A DNA stretch of 64,000 nt from JAAXHF01 sp965242605 (lineage in GTDB: Bacteria > Desulfobacterota > Binatia > Bin18), in assembly GCA_965242605.1 (NCBI GenBank), contig CBDESS010000003.1:310001-374000 (forward strand), written 5' to 3'. Made by a program: the position numbers and the translations under genes. A model generated the notes under the pieces. It made no database searches. It was not told where the DNA came from and saw only the letters and a program-made list of their open reading frames with translations. Of the stretch, positions 1 through 8,028 are shown in pieces. Positions within the stretch are counted from its first letter, which is position 1. Each line of letters starts with the position of its first letter.

Positions 1-1
1 T

Positions 2-205
2 CAGCAAATCTTCAAAAGACAGCCCGATTTTGAAGTGATCGGGGCGGCGGAAAATGCCGCTCAGCTGGCCGCTTTACTCAAACGGCATCAGCCGAGCATT
101 GTCCTCATGGATATTGAAATGCCGGAGATGAGCGGCCTGGATGCGCCAGACCTGGTCCGTCGCCAAAGCCTCTGCCACGAAGGTGGTTATCCTGATAAAA
201 GGTAG
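2..205 (+). pseudogene. Response regulator receiver-domain remnant (5' end outside window)
   Basis: The window opens inside a reading frame that shows the middle of a CheY-like receiver domain. The phosphoacceptor strand is visible as VLMDIEMPEMSGLDA, with the Asp in DIEMPEMSG. After that the frame runs into unrelated residues and stops at 203-205. The expected next strand (SATKVVILI) is present but in the +1 frame, at about 171-198, and no receiver C-terminus or output domain follows. This is seen directly. A frameshift plus loss of the C-terminal half is inferred, so the gene is probably dead. The upstream part is outside the window. Confidence 0.7.
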
Positions 206-237
206 ACACACCAAGAAGGCGGATAGCGAGGCCAGAG

Positions 238-975
238 ATGCAACTAGAGGGACGTATTGCGCTGGTGACTGGGGCGGCCCGGCGGCTGGGACGGGCTATT
301 GTCTTGGCGCTGGCCGAGGCTGGGATGGATATCATATTACACGTCCATACCTCGTCTGCGCAGGAGCTGGCAGCCACCATCCGCCGGCGTGGACGTCGGA
401 CATTCATCCTCAAGGCGGACTTGCGTCGGGTGGCAGACGTCCAGCGGTTGGGCGAGCGAGCTTTGGAGTTCGACGGCCGGGTCGATGTGCTGGTGAATAA
501 TGCTGCCCTCTTTTACCCGACCCCCATCGCCCGGCTCAGCCCTGCGGACTGGCACGCTTTTTTACACATAAATCTGACCGCGGCATTCTGTTTAGGACTT
601 CAGTTGGGTCGGGCCATGCGTCGTCAAGGGGCGGGGAAAATCATTCAGATCGGCGACTGGAGCGGTCTGCGACCGTCCCGGGACTATTTGGCCTACTGTG
701 TGTCCAAAGGCGGCATTCAGGCCCTGAGTCTGGCCTTGGCCAAAGCCCTGGCACCCCAGGTCCAAGTCAATACGATTGCGCCCGGCCCGGTCTTACCGCC
801 CGCTATGTACACGGCTGCCGAGTTGGAGCGCCTCCGCCGCAACACGCCCCTGGGCCGCCTTGGCAGCCCAGACGATGTGGCCCGTACAGTGCGATTTCTG
901 ATGGAGCGAGGGGATTTTATCTCGGGCGCGACTTATGTGCTTGATGGAGGCTGGTTGGCGTCTGGACTGGAATGA
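238..975 (+). CDS. Short-chain dehydrogenase, pteridine reductase (PTR1/FolM)-like
   Basis: This is a 245-residue Rossmann-fold NAD(P)H oxidoreductase. It has the cofactor loop TGAARRLG at residues 11-18, NNAA at 87-90 and a YxxxK pair (Tyr153, Lys157). Thirteen residues before the Tyr there is an Asp (Asp140), where classical SDRs have Ser. Asp/Tyr/Lys spacing and the Arg-containing glycine loop are known hallmarks of pteridine reductase PTR1 and dihydromonapterin reductase FolM. A role in reducing pterins or folates is therefore inferred; a general ketoreductase is the alternative. It starts 32 bases after the broken regulator and converges on the NRDE gene. Confidence 0.85.
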   Translation: MQLEGRIALVTGAARRLGRAIVLALAEAGMDIILHVHTSSAQELAATIRRRGRRTFILKADLRRVADVQRLGERALEFDGRVDVLVNNAALFYPTPIARLSPADWHAFLHINLTAAFCLGLQLGRAMRRQGAGKIIQIGDWSGLRPSRDYLAYCVSKGGIQALSLALAKALAPQVQVNTIAPGPVLPPAMYTAAELERLRRNTPLGRLGSPDDVARTVRFLMERGDFISGATYVLDGGWLASGLE

Positions 976-990
976 TGATGACTTCCTCAT

Positions 991-1773
991 TCAGGAAGAG
1001 ATCATCTGCGGCAGAGACACCGTTTCATAAGGGTGCTGACATGGGGTCCCCGGGGCAAACAGGTAGTGGTAGGACTGGATTTCGGTCTGATAGGCCAGGA
1101 GGGTAGACGAACATGTGCCATAGCCGTCCAGGTGCAGGCACAGGCTGTTGCGGGTATCGGGCTCGTAGGGATCTCCCTCTAGTTCGGGAGGGCGGGCACC
1201 GTGGTCGGCCATAAGGCGGCGCAGTTGGGGAACCAGAGCGGCAAAGGCAGGCCGCTCGGTCGTTTGGCTGAGTTGTTGGAAATGGGGGAGCAGACGCGCA
1301 ATGCGGGGACAGCTGGGATCGTTGAAATTACGGTTGGTAAACAGGTAGAGGCCAGGCTTGAGTGCGTGCAGGGCAAGGGCGGTGGGCGCGGTGTTGATGA
1401 CATAGGCTCCCTGTGTATCGGCGATAACCAGGGTGAAGGGATTATAGTCGTGCGGAGAGTGGCGAACGATTTGTTCGGCAGCTCGGATGGCCGATGGGTA
1501 GCGCAGGGCGTCAAGGCAGAGCTGACCGCGTGAACGGCGACTCGGGTCTGGAGGGAGGGAGGACTGGCGGTTAAGAATACCGGCCATGACGCCGGCTGCA
1601 TTCACGCCCAGCCATGTGCCACCGGCGATCCGATCACGCCCACCCCATATCCAGGGATCGGCCACCAGCCGAAGAGGGGGATCTGAGGGGCGGGTGAGCA
1701 ATTCATCACGGTTGGCCGCGGCCACAATGGGAGAGTCGGCAAAAACTCGGAAGTACAGAGCCAGGGTACACAT
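991..1773 (-). CDS. NRDE (TANGO2-like) family protein
   Basis: The 260-residue product begins MCTL and carries the family-defining Asn-Arg-Asp-Glu motif (AANRDELLTRP) near residue 21, followed by GGRDRIAGGTWLGVN. These are diagnostic of the NRDE/TANGO2 family, whose N-terminal Cys suggests an Ntn-hydrolase-like fold. The exact biochemical role is not settled; animal TANGO2 has been linked to haem and lipid handling. The gene is convergent with the SDR, 15 bases apart, and divergent from the moxR gene, with which it shares a 120-base intergenic space. Confidence 0.85.
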   Translation of the reverse strand: MCTLALYFRVFADSPIVAAANRDELLTRPSDPPLRLVADPWIWGGRDRIAGGTWLGVNAAGVMAGILNRQSSLPPDPSRRSRGQLCLDALRYPSAIRAAEQIVRHSPHDYNPFTLVIADTQGAYVINTAPTALALHALKPGLYLFTNRNFNDPSCPRIARLLPHFQQLSQTTERPAFAALVPQLRRLMADHGARPPELEGDPYEPDTRNSLCLHLDGYGTCSSTLLAYQTEIQSYHYLFAPGTPCQHPYETVSLPQMISS

Positions 1774-1836
1774 CGCGGAACCAGATCATAGAGGCGGAGA
1801 GTGCCGAGCACAAGTGCCACTGGTGTTGGGTGCGCG

Positions 1837-1865
1837 TTGTCTTTCGCTTACCCCTGTGGTAGGCT
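1837..1865 (+). promoter_or_regulatory. Candidate sigma70-type promoter for the moxR series
   Basis: TTGTCT at 1837-1842 and TAGGCT at 1860-1865 are separated by 17 bases. They lie in the only non-coding gap between the divergent NRDE and moxR genes, about 30 bases upstream of the moxR start. The match to consensus is moderate. Confidence 0.35.
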
Positions 1866-1893
1866 GACCCAAATAACTCGCCTGGGAGGAAGG

Positions 1894-2856
1894 ATGTTCG
1901 AATCTATTGAAGATGTGATCAGTAAATTTGCTGACGAGCAGTATATCTGCGATCGGCGTATCGCAACGATCGTCTATCTGGCGAGTCATCTGCGAAAACC
2001 GATTCTGGTAGAAGGGCCAGCCGGAGTTGGTAAGACCGAGCTGGCCAAAGTCGTGGCGGCGTCTCTGCGGTGCCAATTGATCCGCCTGCAGTGCTACGAG
2101 GGTCTTGATGAGGCCAAAGCGCTGTACGAGTGGGAGTATGCCAAGCAGTTGCTGTATACACAGATCCTCAAGGACAAAATCAGCGAAACCCTTGAAGGGA
2201 CGACGACCCTCAAAGAGGCGGTTGAGCGGATTGCAGATCAGGATACGGTGTTCTTTTCTGACCGCTTTATTCTGCCGCGGCCTCTCTTGCGAGCCATCTC
2301 GGCCAACGAGCAGTTAGTCCTGCTGATTGACGAGATCGACAAGTCAGACAGTGAGTTTGAAGCCTTTTTGCTTGAGGTGTTGAGCGATTTTCAGGTCAGC
2401 GTCCCGGAACTGGGCACGCTTCAGGCCAAGCAGATCCCGATCGTTGTGCTGACCAGCAATAACGCGCGGGAGATGTCTGACGCGCTCAAGCGGCGTTGCC
2501 TCCACCTGTATATCGATTTTCCAGATCACAAACAGGAGCTCGCTATTGTCAAACTCAAGGTCCCGGGAGTGTCCGAGAAACTGGCCGGGGAGGTGGTCGA
2601 GATCATCCAGAATATTCGCAAACTGGACCTCAAAAAGGTTCCCAGTATCAGCGAGACCCTGGACTGGGCCAAGGCCCTGACCTTGCTCAATGTGCATAAG
2701 CTTGAGGAAGGGGTGGTCAACGAAACCCTGAACACCATCCTGAAATATGAAGGGGATGTGCGCAAAGCCGAGGCAGAGTTAAAGGACTACCTGCAAAAGA
2801 AGAAAGCCCAAACCTTTGAAGAGGACGATCGCGAAGATACAGACCTCTTACACTAA
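1894..2856 (+). CDS. MoxR-family AAA+ ATPase
   Basis: The 320-residue AAA+ protein has Walker A GPAGVGKTE (residues 41-49), Walker B LLIDEID, a sensor-1 LTSNN and the arginine-rich LKRRCLHLYI segment typical of MoxR/CoxD/CbbQ ATPases. These act as chaperones that remodel or insert cofactors into partner enzymes, together with a VWA protein. The start at 1894 is preferred because GGGAGGAAGG lies immediately upstream; the frame is open 93 bases further but without family similarity. The C-terminus is charged and helical. The next gene encodes a VWA protein, the classical partner, which supports the assignment. The client is unknown. Confidence 0.9.
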   Translation: MFESIEDVISKFADEQYICDRRIATIVYLASHLRKPILVEGPAGVGKTELAKVVAASLRCQLIRLQCYEGLDEAKALYEWEYAKQLLYTQILKDKISETLEGTTTLKEAVERIADQDTVFFSDRFILPRPLLRAISANEQLVLLIDEIDKSDSEFEAFLLEVLSDFQVSVPELGTLQAKQIPIVVLTSNNAREMSDALKRRCLHLYIDFPDHKQELAIVKLKVPGVSEKLAGEVVEIIQNIRKLDLKKVPSISETLDWAKALTLLNVHKLEEGVVNETLNTILKYEGDVRKAEAELKDYLQKKKAQTFEEDDREDTDLLH

Positions 2857-2953
2857 GCGGGTGGGGCGGGGCCGCTCGCGCTACTGATGAGCAAAGTAGC
2901 CGATGATATCTTCTGCATGAAATGCTCATCATTGCTCACTTTGGAGAGTACCT

Positions 2954-4367
2954 ATGGACGACAAGATCATTGAATTTGGCAATCTCCTGCGTCAGAACGG
3001 TCTCAAGGTGTCGGCCGCGGAAAATATGGATACGTTTGCCGCGCTGGGTCTGATCGGTCTTGGTGAGCGCACAGTGGTCAAGGATACGCTACGCTCAACC
3101 CTGGTCAAGCGAGCGGTTGATATCCAGGTCTATGACGAATTGTTCGACATGTTTTTCACCGGCTTGGGGGAAATCATCAAAGAGGCCGGCGCAGCGACCA
3201 TGCAGGCCATGGAGATGTCTGAAGAAGAGTTTCAGCGGTTTCTCGATCAGTTCAAGGAAACGCTTGAAAACATGGGGTTTGAGCTGTCCGAGTTGGCCCA
3301 GGCGCTGATCGAGAACAACACCGGCCAGTTGGAACGCCTGCTGCGCGAAGCAGCTGAGCAGGCGAACCTGCAGGATATCCAGCGCTCGTTTCAAGAGGGA
3401 CAGTTTGCCAATGCGGTCGCCCAACAACTCGGCTTCGGCCAATTGACCCAAGAGTTGGCCAATATCAAGGATGTCCTGCAACAGGCCGGCCTGTCACCCG
3501 AGCAGATTGAACAGATGATGGCCTACCTGGACCAGCGCCTGCAAGATTTGGCCCATATGATTCGCAGCTATGTGCGGGCCGAGTTAGAAAAGCAGGACTC
3601 CCAGGTCCGTGACCAGCAGAAGATGCGCAGCTTGGCCGATAAAAGCTTCTATTATCTAACTGAGGACGAGATCCGGAAGATGAAAGAGGCGGTGGCCAAG
3701 CTGGCCCACCGCCTCAAGCAGGTTATTGCCATCCGCCGCAAATACGCCAAAAAGGGCCGCTTTGACCTCCAGCAGACACTGCGCAAAAATCTCCAGTATG
3801 GGGGCGTGCCGTTTAAGATCGTGCTCGACAAAAAGAAAAAAGAAAAGCCCCAGGTCGTCATCCTGTGCGACGTGTCAGACTCGGTGCGCAATGTCTCGCG
3901 CTTTATGCTCCAGTTTGTATACTCTATTCAGGATTTGTACTCGGCGGGTGCGGAGCTATATTTTTGTCGCCGACCTCGGCGAGGTCACCCGGCTGTTTGA
4001 GGACAACGATATTCATTCGGCCATCGACTTATCGCTGCGGGGAAATATTATCAACATCTACGCCCATTCGGACTTTGGCCGGGCGTTTCGGACGTTTCAC
4101 CGTGACCATTTTTCGATCATCAACAAGCGTACTACGGTCATCGTCTTGGGGGATGCCCGCAATAACTACAATCTGCCCCACGAGTGGGTGCTCAGAGAGC
4201 TCCAACAGCGTGCCAAGCAGGTGCTCTGGCTCAACCCAGAGAGTAAGCTCACCTGGGGATTTGGAGATAGTGAAATGGACCGCTACGCGCCGTACTGCAC
4301 TATGGTTGAAGAGTGCCGCAACCTGAACCAACTGTACCGTGTTATTGATCGTCTGGTCACCGCCTAA
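2954..4367 (+). CDS. VWA-domain protein (CoxE-like), interrupted by a one-base frameshift
   Basis: This is the partner of the upstream MoxR ATPase. The N-terminal two thirds is helical, and the VWA domain follows with a MIDAS DxSxS motif (CDVSDSVRN). Frame 1 runs from 2954 to a stop at 4000. The true C-terminus (SYIFVADLGEVTRLFEDND to the stop at 4367) lies in another frame. At 3941-3956 the sequence tcggcgggtgcggagc would read Ser-Arg-Val-Arg-Ser if one G near 3943 were removed, restoring a single 470-residue protein. The join is inferred. Either a sequencing error or a recent mutation is possible, and the intact domain on both sides favours the former. GGAGAG precedes the start. Confidence 0.8.
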
Positions 4368-4433
4368 GCGCCGAATTGACGCTGCCGAGCAGCACGAGTC
4401 AAGGCTTTACGAGGGTAGAGCAAGGGGGTAAAC

Positions 4434-4955
4434 ATGGCCCGAGAGAATTTTGTCGAGATGCGTGTCGGGGGGTTAACCCTTGACCCGATGACCAAAACCC
4501 CAATCGTCCTTCTCAAGGATGCGGACAATAAGCTCAATCTGCCGATTTGGATCGGCCTCATGGAAGCCACAGCCATGGCCACCGAACTGGAGGGCATTCA
4601 GATGGCGCGGCCCATGACCCACGACTTGCTGCGCAAGCTTATTGCTGAGTTGGGCGGCCGAGTCGAATCAATTGAGGTCACCGAACTCAAGGATAACACC
4701 TACTACGCGTCGATCTGCCTACAGACCGGGGACAAAACGCTGACCATTGACTCTCGTCCCAGCGACGCGATTTCCTTAGCCCTGCGGACCAAAAGTCCGA
4801 TTTTTGTAGCCAAACAGGTGCTTGAGGCGTCCAGCATGGTGCAACAGCTTGAAGAGGGGCAAAAAGACGACACCGACCTGTCGAATGTGTCGCGCGACAA
4901 GTGGGGCGAGATCCTTGAAAAGATGTCCCCTGACGATTTCAAATACAAGATGTAG
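4434..4955 (+). CDS. Bifunctional nuclease (BFN/DUF151) family protein
   Basis: The 173-residue product shows the BFN-domain signatures: a start of the VEMRVGGLTLDP type, PIWIGLMEATAMATEL, and the nearly invariant IDSRPSDAISLALR block. Family members have been described as combined RNase/DNase proteins, and in many bacteria the role is unknown. A charged tail (EGQKDDTDLS...DDFKYKM) follows the domain. It lies between the VWA protein and a TPR membrane protein, all on the plus strand. The last third of this gene is copied in inverted orientation at 7433-7803. Confidence 0.88.
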   Translation: MARENFVEMRVGGLTLDPMTKTPIVLLKDADNKLNLPIWIGLMEATAMATELEGIQMARPMTHDLLRKLIAELGGRVESIEVTELKDNTYYASICLQTGDKTLTIDSRPSDAISLALRTKSPIFVAKQVLEASSMVQQLEEGQKDDTDLSNVSRDKWGEILEKMSPDDFKYKM

Positions 4956-5212
4956 AGGCGGTATGCGCCCCGCACGCAAAGCGGTCTTAACCCGCCATCC
5001 ATTTGAGCGGGTGTTTGAATGGGCGGAGCAGATGGTGAGTTGGAGTCGGCCCCGGTCGGGGCTGCTGACCGCCGGAGTTGGCGTAGGGGTAGTTGTGCTG
5101 GTGGCGTGGGGCGGCGTCCGTCTCGTGTGGTACTACCAGACGGCGAGCGGCTTAGAAGCCCTCCGGTCGGGCTTAGCGGCACGTGTGGAAGAAGACTCGG
5201 TACCAGACATTC
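4742..5212 (+). repeat. Source copy of a partial inverted duplication (nuclease end and TPR-gene start)
   Basis: The reverse complement of 7433-7803 matches this 471-base interval with about 11 substitutions and one clean 100-base deletion (4778-4877 missing from the copy); 471 minus 100 equals the 371-base length of the copy. The ends are sharp: homology starts at gaccattgac and ends at gacattc. Confidence 0.9.
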
Positions 5213-5631
5213 TGGACAGGGCAATTCGGCATTTTGAAACCGCGGCCGACCATTTGGGCGGGCAGGCGCGTCAGTTGGCTCTGTGGCACCTCGGTCACAC
5301 CTATCAGCAACAGTGGCAGCTTGGGAAAGCGTCCCAGGCCTACCAGGCTCTTGTGGCGGACGCCAAGCACGGCGACCATTACCTGGTGCAGTTGGCTTTG
5401 CTCAAGCTGGGCGAAGTCGCAGAACAGGCTGGGGACATTGCGCTCGCCAAGAGCCGCTATATGCAAGCCGCCGAGATAGACGGTCCGACGCAGGCACAGG
5501 CTTTTTTGGCCTCGGCCAGGATTTTTGAAAAAGCCAATGATCGCGAGCAGGCACAATCGTTCTATCAAAAGTTTATGGAGACAGCCAACAACTCGCCCTT
5601 AAAGGAGTTGGTTGATAACAAGCTTGAGTAA
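4963..5631 (+). CDS. TPR-type single-pass membrane protein (YfgM-like)
   Basis: The 222-residue protein has a cytoplasmic N-terminus, one transmembrane helix (GLLTAGVGVGVVVLVAWGG, about residues 34-55) and a helical tandem-repeat region (RQLALWHLGHTYQQQ..., LVQLALLKLGEVAEQAGD...). This resembles YfgM/TPR_21 proteins, which are periplasmic chaperone-associated anchors. The start at 4963 is chosen because GAGGCGGT precedes it and it lies just after the nuclease stop; the frame is open further upstream but overlaps the nuclease. A truncated, inverted copy of its first 83 codons sits at 7433-7680. Confidence 0.75.
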   Translation: MRPARKAVLTRHPFERVFEWAEQMVSWSRPRSGLLTAGVGVGVVVLVAWGGVRLVWYYQTASGLEALRSGLAARVEEDSVPDILDRAIRHFETAADHLGGQARQLALWHLGHTYQQQWQLGKASQAYQALVADAKHGDHYLVQLALLKLGEVAEQAGDIALAKSRYMQAAEIDGPTQAQAFLASARIFEKANDREQAQSFYQKFMETANNSPLKELVDNKLE

Positions 5632-5689
5632 AGGGGGGCAGATTTTTCCGTCTTTTTATGTCTGATAAGATATATTATGTCACTGTTTA

Positions 5690-5713
5690 GATCGGGCGCG
5701 ATCAGAGGCAACA
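5690..5713 (+). repeat. Left copy of island-end inverted repeat
   Basis: GATCGGGCGCGATCAGAGGC here matches the reverse complement of about 9119-9138 (GATCGGGCGCGATCGGAGGC) at 19 of 20 bases. It also aligns in direct orientation with 9127-9150 at 20 of 24 bases, because the core is itself a dyad. The pair brackets a 3.4 kb block. Whether these are transposon-like ends or shared regulatory dyads is not decided. Confidence 0.6.
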
Positions 5714-6019
5714 CGCATGCGCACAACAATGACCCCGCCCTGGTATGAGTGAGCACGGCAGCTTCCCGGCAGTGACCGACATGAGCCAGGCCAAGTTTGC
5801 TTGGCTAAACGATCGGAGTCATTCGCATAGCGGACAGCCCATAAGAAATAGCCGCCTGCCGGGCGGTTCTGCAATCCTCCTAAAGCCATAACGGCCATAG
5901 GGGTCTTCGGCATCCGCGGCACACCTGGCGGGCGGCCGCACAGCGGATAGCCCCTTCCCGATAGCCTGCTGCTGTGCGCAGGTCATAGGCGTGAGGCCGG
6001 TCACTGGTCGGGAGGACCA

Positions 6020-6048
6020 TGCCGAACTCGGGCTGCCCGAGTTCGGCA
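6020..6048. repeat. Perfect 14-bp-arm dyad
   Basis: TGCCGAACTCGGGC and its exact complement flank a single central T. A one-base loop cannot form as drawn, so in RNA the top of the stem would open. No T-run follows on either strand, so it is not a typical intrinsic terminator. Confidence 0.75.
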
Positions 6049-6959
6049 CAGGACTTGCCCAACCCGACTTCCTCCCGGTGGAGTGATGGGTATACGGGCC
6101 CCCCGGTATGGCACAGGATGCGGTCGCGGTCGCACTCCGGCACTAACGCATATTCCCCTGTCGGAGCGACAGCACCACCGCGCCACACAAATGCGGGTGT
6201 GCCCTCGTAGAGGTTCGGGAAGCCTCCGGGTGGTTCCGGGGCACCCTGGGCGGCCGCATAGCGGAACACCGACCCCAGGGGCAACGGTCACGTTTTTGTA
6301 TGGGGGAACCTGTCTCACCCCGTCGTGCAACCTGGAGGTCAGGTGGAAAGAGCCGATTCACCTGACGATCCGCAAAGACGGATGCCGGACGCATACCATG
6401 TCTCTTTCGTGGGATACTTCGATTCCATGACCTACGACTCCGGGGTGATCTTCGGTGGCTATATTGACTCTGGCACGAACAGGGCAATCTATTACCACCT
6501 ACCTAGCACATTCTTCGTGCATCTTGATTGCGAGCCGCCCGCGCCGGCCCAGCTCCAACGGCTAGCCCGGCTCCGGGTGTGGAGGATACCCCGAAGATCA
6601 TGCGCGAAGGTCTGAGCGGTAAGCGGTAAGATTAAGGGCATGGCCCTACCCGTTCAGACTGTATACAGACCGGAAGCGCCTGGTTTTGGCTGCCTTTCTT
6701 TCTGAAACCTATCTTGGGGTCCCCGTGCATGCCGGGTGTGTGCAGGCCGCGGCCGTGTCGCATTCCCCCCATCTGTTGCCGGGAGCGGATTGAACCCGGC
6801 GTGCGGCGCTGAACCGCCTCCCCCGGAAAATCCGGGTCTGTGAGAGACACACCAAGGGACGCTCGTCGCCCGGGTAAGGGAGGTGAACCCGCTCGAGCGC
6901 TAGGCCGATCGTTGGTTTTTGGATCTGCATTGCCATGTTACCTTCCAGATATATAATTT

Positions 6960-6977
6960 ATAATGACTATAGTCAAA
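6960..6977 (+). repeat. 18-bp inverted repeat, left copy
   Basis: ATAATGACTATAGTCAAA is found here and, exactly reverse-complemented, at 7876-7893. Each copy contains the dyad TGACTATAGTCA. Both lie in AT-rich patches unlike the surrounding GC-rich DNA. Confidence 0.85.
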
Positions 6978-7078
6978 TTTATAATTTCTATAAATTCTAG
7001 CTACTACGACACTACTGATTTCATTAGAAAATCTTCTAAAATAATGATGTCTTGAAAAGTGTTAAGAGAAGGAATGGT

Positions 7079-7104
7079 CAATAATAGACTATAGTCTATT
7101 ATTG
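7079..7104. repeat. Perfect 26-base palindrome centred on ACTAGT-like GACTATAGTC
   Basis: The core AATAATAGACTA is followed directly by its exact complement, with an extra C/G pair outside. It shares GACTATAGTC with the flanking 18-bp repeats. This could be an operator, a cruciform or a replication/transposition end. No gene start lies within 50 bases to decide. Confidence 0.85.
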
Positions 7105-7432
7105 GGTGGGTAAGATAGAGGACTTAAGGCAGTTGGAAATTACTTTAGTCCGCACCATAGACATCGACAAGATGTGAGGTAGCTTCATAGACCCCGATCC
7201 GACCGGCTCATAGACTTCCAGCACCCGCTCGTGCAGAACCCCGCCCCGGTAGCGGCGGATTGACCTCCCTTTGTGAGAACTTTGGTCGTCATACGAAAAA
7301 CTCAAACCCTTCTCTGTCCCATTACGACCCCCCCTTCCCCCCGCCTAAGGTCGCCGTAAGCAAAGCAACCCTCCAGTAGATGACCTCACCTGCCCGCCCA
7401 GATCCACCAGCTTTGGATCGAAGGCAAGGAAG

Positions 7433-7803
7433 GAATGTCTGGTACCGAGTCTTCTTCCACACGTGCCGCTAAGCCCGACCGGAGGGCTTCTAAGCCGCTC
7501 GCCGTCTGGTAGTACCACACGAGACTCACACCGCCCCACGCCACCAACACAACTACCCCTACGCCAACTCCAGTGGTCAGCAGCCCCGACCGGGGCTGAC
7601 CCCAACTCACCATCCGCCCCGCCCATTCAAACACCCGCTCAAATGGATGGCGGGTTAAGGCCGCTTTGCGTGCGGGGCGCATACCGCCTCTACATCTTGT
7701 ATTTGAAATCGTCAGGGGACATCTTTTCAAGGATCTCGCCCCACTTGTCGCGCGACACATTCGACAGAAGGAAATCGCGTCGCTGGGACGAGAGTCAATG
7801 GTC
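7433..7803 (-). pseudogene. Truncated inverted copy of the BFN/TPR gene junction
   Basis: Read on the minus strand this is bases 4742-5212 with an internal 100-base deletion and about 11 substitutions. It contains a scrap of the nuclease gene, the intact ribosome site and start of the TPR gene, its transmembrane helix, and about 83 codons. The copy then breaks off at GTACCAGACATTC and continues into unrelated codons ending near 7386. It lies between the two 18-bp inverted repeats (6960-6977 and 7876-7893). The copy cannot make a full TPR protein but could make a short membrane peptide. Confidence 0.85.
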
Positions 7804-7875
7804 TTCGTTTCTCAGGGTAAGTGCTTAGTGTGTTGTGCGGATTCTCAATAAGCTTTTTGGGTTGGAATATTATTT

Positions 7876-7893
7876 TTTGACTATAGTCATTAT
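7876..7893 (-). repeat. 18-bp inverted repeat, right copy
   Basis: This is the exact reverse complement of 6960-6977. The interval between the two copies is about 0.93 kb and encloses the inverted gene-junction copy. Confidence 0.85.
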
Positions 7894-8028
7894 CTTTTCT
7901 TAAAGGCGATCGGTTCAGTGCCACACGGTACAGCACAGCCGCGGCCACCGACTTGGCCAGGGCCTGCACGCTCATCAGCCACATCTGGGTGAGGTGGTAA
8001 GGGTGAATGTCCGCGGATTGTGCGGGGT

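Larger units (their letters stand above)
5632..7432. other. Gene-poor interval, no recognised coding sequence
   Basis: This 1.8 kb contains only short open frames on both strands, none with a recognisable domain, good ribosome site or consistent composition. What is visible is structural: one island-end repeat (5690-5713), a 29-base perfect dyad (6020-6048), a small hairpin near 6823-6836, and an AT-rich stretch from about 6945 to 7110 with palindromes. Fragments of a decayed protein (for example the plus-strand frame at about 6400-6530) may be present but I cannot identify them. Confidence 0.6.

Noticed and set aside
5880..6330. Minus-strand reading frame of about 130 codons in the gene-poor interval
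   Set aside because: No ribosome site, no recognisable motif, overlapping open frames on both strands and odd composition. It is more likely chance openness of GC-rich DNA or a decayed gene.
6325..6615. Plus-strand frame with a plausible-looking YFDSMTYDSGVIFGGY segment
   Set aside because: The centre looks protein-like, but both ends degrade, there is no start signal, and no family could be named. Left within the unassigned interval.
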